From positions 1-8,801 of the forward strand of contig JAEDLN010000095.1 in NCBI GenBank assembly GCA_016295275.1: a stretch of DNA of 8,801 nt. The letters run 5' to 3'. Origin of the DNA: Kiritimatiellia bacterium (lineage in GTDB: Bacteria > Verrucomicrobiota > Kiritimatiellia > RFP12 > UBA3636). The position numbers and the translations under genes were made by a program. The notes under the pieces were generated by a model. That model was not told the DNA's origin. It searched no databases and saw only the letters and a program-made list of their open reading frames with translations. Positions 8,001 through 8,801 of this stretch are shown in pieces. The stretch's first letter is position 1. The number at the start of each line of letters is the position of its first letter.

Positions 8001-8363
8001 CCCCGTGATTCTCTTGAGTTCGCCCGGAACCCGCTGGAGCGCAGGCACCGGCTCCATGCTCCACCCCCCGAAGGTGCGCGGCGGAAACATGGCCTCGATA
8101 TGAAGCGTTTTGAACGCATTCCCTACCTCGGCGGGACGCTCGTCCGACGCCGACCATTTGCCCGATGCCGTTACCCAATCGCACTGTTTCCATTTGTTGA
8201 GGACCGGATCGCCGATATTGCGCGAAATGACCAGCGGCGCAACTTGCGACACGGCAGGCGCAGTCTCACCGGCAGGCGGAGCCGGCGCTTCCGCAGAGAG
8301 ACAAGAAGCCGTTGACATCATAAACAGGGCAACATAGGCCGTAGCTCGGAAGAACGTTTTCAT
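5049..8363 (-). CDS. Exported multi-domain clan GH-A-like hydrolase with CBM9-like domain
   Basis: This 1104-residue protein is the first gene of the operon. Residues 1 to about 24 are a signal peptide (MKTFFRA, hydrophobic core, TASCLSA; Cys21 makes a lipoprotein possible but the lipobox is weak). A Pro/Ala linker follows. Residues about 45-205 look like a galactose-binding-type beta-sandwich, and about 210-315 an Ig-like module. Residues about 325-630 form a TIM-barrel starting at YGLNVHGG. Asn436-Glu437 (FELDNEVED) fits the clan GH-A acid/base and Glu551 (LWVTEWGWD) the nucleophile, 114 residues apart. Residues 640-706 form a beta-domain. Residues about 725-865 are two Ig-like modules, the second resembling NPCBM-associated NEW3 (PAGWKVEPTEQSIELDPEE). 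Residues about 905-1104 resemble CBM9 (IQLDGDLRDWPA, YSNEGLYLGMEI, DCFELLF). An in-frame ATG at 8426 would add 21 charged residues before the signal peptide, so 8363 is preferred. The substrate is probably a polysaccharide; the GH family is not assigned. Confidence 0.88.
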   Translation of the reverse strand: MKTFFRATAYVALFMMSTASCLSAEAPAPPAGETAPAVSQVAPLVISRNIGDPVLNKWKQCDWVTASGKWSASDERPAEVGNAFKTLHIEAMFPPRTFGGWSMEPVPALQRVPGELKRITGYSRRSNDKAWCEIVLKDANGKEHKYGIPNCGLEWSKFVLEIPEKVVQPVTFKGFMVSNWGNRNDPNKSQISYDFADLRLESDVSAVPFSERPYGLLTNMEPVGNIFTVGEKPVMQVTATSWLGDVRELRFSGHVTSATGEKRPLMVPKMRCETEVSTIVELPFDQPGGYTVTLEAEGFPEKQKVVSRYVVALQPPALTPEQKRNSPYGLNVHGGTFVDYPAFARLGFVWLRDYAYNYHWMVRARGEGNYTGWPWPKKMFHVAEENGFLTLPCLMKGIEYNYTKAGTPAEPTAEWRRNMAHFVSSFDGLPAFELDNEVEDRSDPYGKEYGAYHKALGDIIKAVRPDAWAVECGLAGIYPEAVRRHVLSGDFANIDVCNGHRYCGLDAPEYSRSNANTGQGEAKQTYLRDLFRNWKEAACLDGKDRQLWVTEWGWDTLAGQIVTEWEQAAYMQRCILLALGNGVNKMFWYWYYDSDTPTPVNFFDGCGIFNRFREPKPIAAAYAALRTFLPADMQYVGYAYPAPNMMVQIYRIGERYIAAAFKIHKDGPDYTLEKQPQAEKICDMFGGKVDGKKARKLDIAPTWYIGLDKDCDWIRQTKIDVKSNWFVRNVPGEEIEINVMPGATYTIEPPKGWTSMPKGENGFIVRSPTGIPRGAATILVKGEGDTVKKEITIDVDVVPEAYVRTKAASFEGTFTAEIVNQSISRKKHTLRAVVPAGWKVEPTEQSIELDPEERGSLTFRLTASAPVPVTAAKSDFPRLEIRNGDGIQIDSAPIVPREWKMASVKGIQLDGDLRDWPAENQLPSWMIGPRGNAEKSRFYMGYSNEGLYLGMEIANSKCFTSDPNSFWRAADCFELLFSSSADFSENRKWTEKDHQFWFCPLADQNRAFAGFWARCDGQKSESDIPDIRSAVRKTGEKGSGGYVMEIFIPASRLQGFRAQKGSKIGFAFTLAVQGWRDNREVFWPSGKAEGMVSQPSKWSRITLE

Positions 8364-8394
8364 GGTTGATGAAGTCATAATAGTGTAGAAGGAA

Positions 8395-8422
8395 ATTCGA
8401 TCCCTCGCGGAATCGATCGAAT
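8395..8422 (-). other. Leader hairpin upstream of the large hydrolase gene
   Basis: ATTCGATC (8395-8402) and GATCGAAT (8415-8422) form an 8-bp inverted repeat with a 12-nt loop, in the predicted untranslated leader 32 nt before the ATG at 8363. The upstream ATG at 8426 sits directly before it. It could affect translation or mRNA stability. No known riboswitch fold is recognised. Confidence 0.4.
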
Positions 8423-8481
8423 ACATCGCCCCCGAATCAAAACACCCGGGAAAAGTCCGATCCGAAATGTGACAGATCGGT

Positions 8482-8499
8482 AAATGAAATATTTCATTT
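8482..8499. promoter_or_regulatory. 18-bp palindrome, candidate LacI-family operator
   Basis: AAATGAAATATTTCATTT is a perfect 18-bp palindrome. Its core TGAAA-TA-TTTCA has the half-sites common in LacI-family operators, but TA replaces the usual central CG. It lies about 40-56 nt downstream of the predicted start of transcription of the operon, where a bound protein would block elongation. The cognate regulator is probably the third-to-last gene of the window (4967 to 3972). An 18-bp perfect palindrome is unlikely by chance in a spacer of this size. Confidence 0.6.
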
Positions 8500-8544
8500 T
8501 AAGGGCGAAAAAGAAGACCGGATGAACGGCCGCTTCACTTCGCC

Positions 8545-8573
8545 AAAGTAACATAGAACCTTTTCACTGTCAA
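8545..8573 (-). promoter_or_regulatory. sigma70-type promoter of the three-gene operon
   Basis: On the minus strand a perfect TTGACA -35 box (8573-8568) is followed by a 17-nt spacer and a TACTTT -10 box (8550-8545). The -10 box is preceded by TGT, an extended -10 element. The predicted start is near 8538, giving a leader of about 175 nt before the ATG at 8363. No other comparable promoter is seen in front of the later two genes, supporting one transcription unit. Confidence 0.65.
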
Positions 8574-8605
8574 GACACCCCGGCTCCAAACCCGCAAAAC
8601 AAAAA

Positions 8606-8618
8606 GAAAACCGTTTTC
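8606..8618. promoter_or_regulatory. Weak second operator candidate
   Basis: GAAAAC-C-GTTTTC is an inverted repeat with 6-bp arms and a 1-nt centre, about 33 nt upstream of the -35 box of the operon promoter. Its half-sites resemble, but do not match, the palindrome at 8482-8499. It could be an auxiliary site or chance in an A-rich stretch. Confidence 0.25.
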
Positions 8619-8673
8619 CAATCCTCCTCCTTGCAAATTCATCGCCACGTCCTCCCCTCGCTCACACCTCGCC

Positions 8674-8769
8674 CGCCCCGTTGCCGCGCCCCCTCGCCCA
8701 CCCCTTGTGGTCCGCTATCCACGCCCCGCCCGGTCCCGTTGCGGTAGGGCGCGATGTCCCCATCGCGCC
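8674..8769 (+). repeat. GC-rich composite hairpin repeat, right copy
   Basis: This copy repeats the left-end module order in the same orientation: a CGCCCCGTTGCCG box (8674-8686), a GTGG...CCAC hairpin (8707-8722, 8-nt loop, less well paired than the left copies), and a CCCGTTGCGGT box (8735-8745). It continues into a 9-bp hairpin with a TCCC loop (8748-8769; GGCGCGATG/CATCGCGCC) that is absent from the left copy. The stretch from 8620 to the window end carries no visible gene. Confidence 0.55.
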
Positions 8770-8770
8770 G

Positions 8771-8786
8771 CCGCGCCGCGGCGCGG
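8771..8786. repeat. 16-bp perfect GC palindrome
   Basis: CCGCGCCGCGGCGCGG is self-complementary over all 16 bases and follows directly on the 8748-8769 hairpin. It belongs to the GC-rich spacer region and may continue past the window edge. Its function is unknown. Confidence 0.5.
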
Positions 8787-8801
8787 TGCGCGGCTTTGCC
8801 C

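Noticed and set aside
8496..8501. TAAAAT as a second -10 box on the minus strand
   Set aside because: It overlaps the palindrome and has no acceptable -35 box at 16-18 nt upstream.
36..8769. Transposon or genomic island bounded by direct repeats
   Set aside because: The end repeats are degenerate modules, not precise boundaries; there is no transposase, integrase or tRNA, and the genes inside do not differ visibly in base composition from the flanking plus-strand genes.

Overview
The window (about 57% GC by eye) looks like chromosomal DNA from a PVC-superphylum bacterium. Lentisphaerota or Kiritimatiellota of gut or animal origin would fit best. This is an inference from three things: large exported multi-domain glycosidase-like proteins without SusC/D partners, a LacI-type regulator inside the cluster, and GC-rich repeat-like spacers. 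No marker gene proves it.

Layout. 1-266 is a GC-rich spacer of hairpin modules that ends in a good sigma70-type promoter. 267-1508 holds two plus-strand genes 36 nt apart: a YmdB/TIGR00282-family metallophosphoesterase and a small DUF6941-like protein. A strong bidirectional hairpin terminator (1579-1612) separates them from three convergent minus-strand genes. In order of transcription these are an 1104-residue exported clan-A-like glycoside hydrolase with a C-terminal CBM9-like domain (8363 to 5049), a 331-residue LacI-family regulator (4967 to 3972), and a 753-residue exported glycosidase-like protein (3910 to 1649). The right end (8364-8801) holds the promoter and a candidate operator for this operon, then a second copy of the spacer repeat family.

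How it works together (inference). The minus-strand genes look like one polysaccharide-utilisation operon. It has a TTGACA promoter (8545-8573) and an 18-bp perfect palindrome just downstream (8482-8499) with the TGAAA-N2-TTTCA form of a LacI-family operator. The second gene is the likely autoregulator. It lacks the hinge helix that normally inserts at a central CpG, and the palindrome has TA at its centre instead. The two enzymes carry signal peptides and would act on an extracytoplasmic glycan. No transporter, kinase or isomerase is present.

Most distinctive signals: a probably leaderless metallophosphoesterase gene with a changed metal ligand (Asn67 to Asp), the hinge-less regulator paired with a CpG-less operator, two exported enzymes that I cannot place in a numbered CAZy family, and a composite hairpin repeat with the same module order at both ends of the window, including a compensatory base-pair change.
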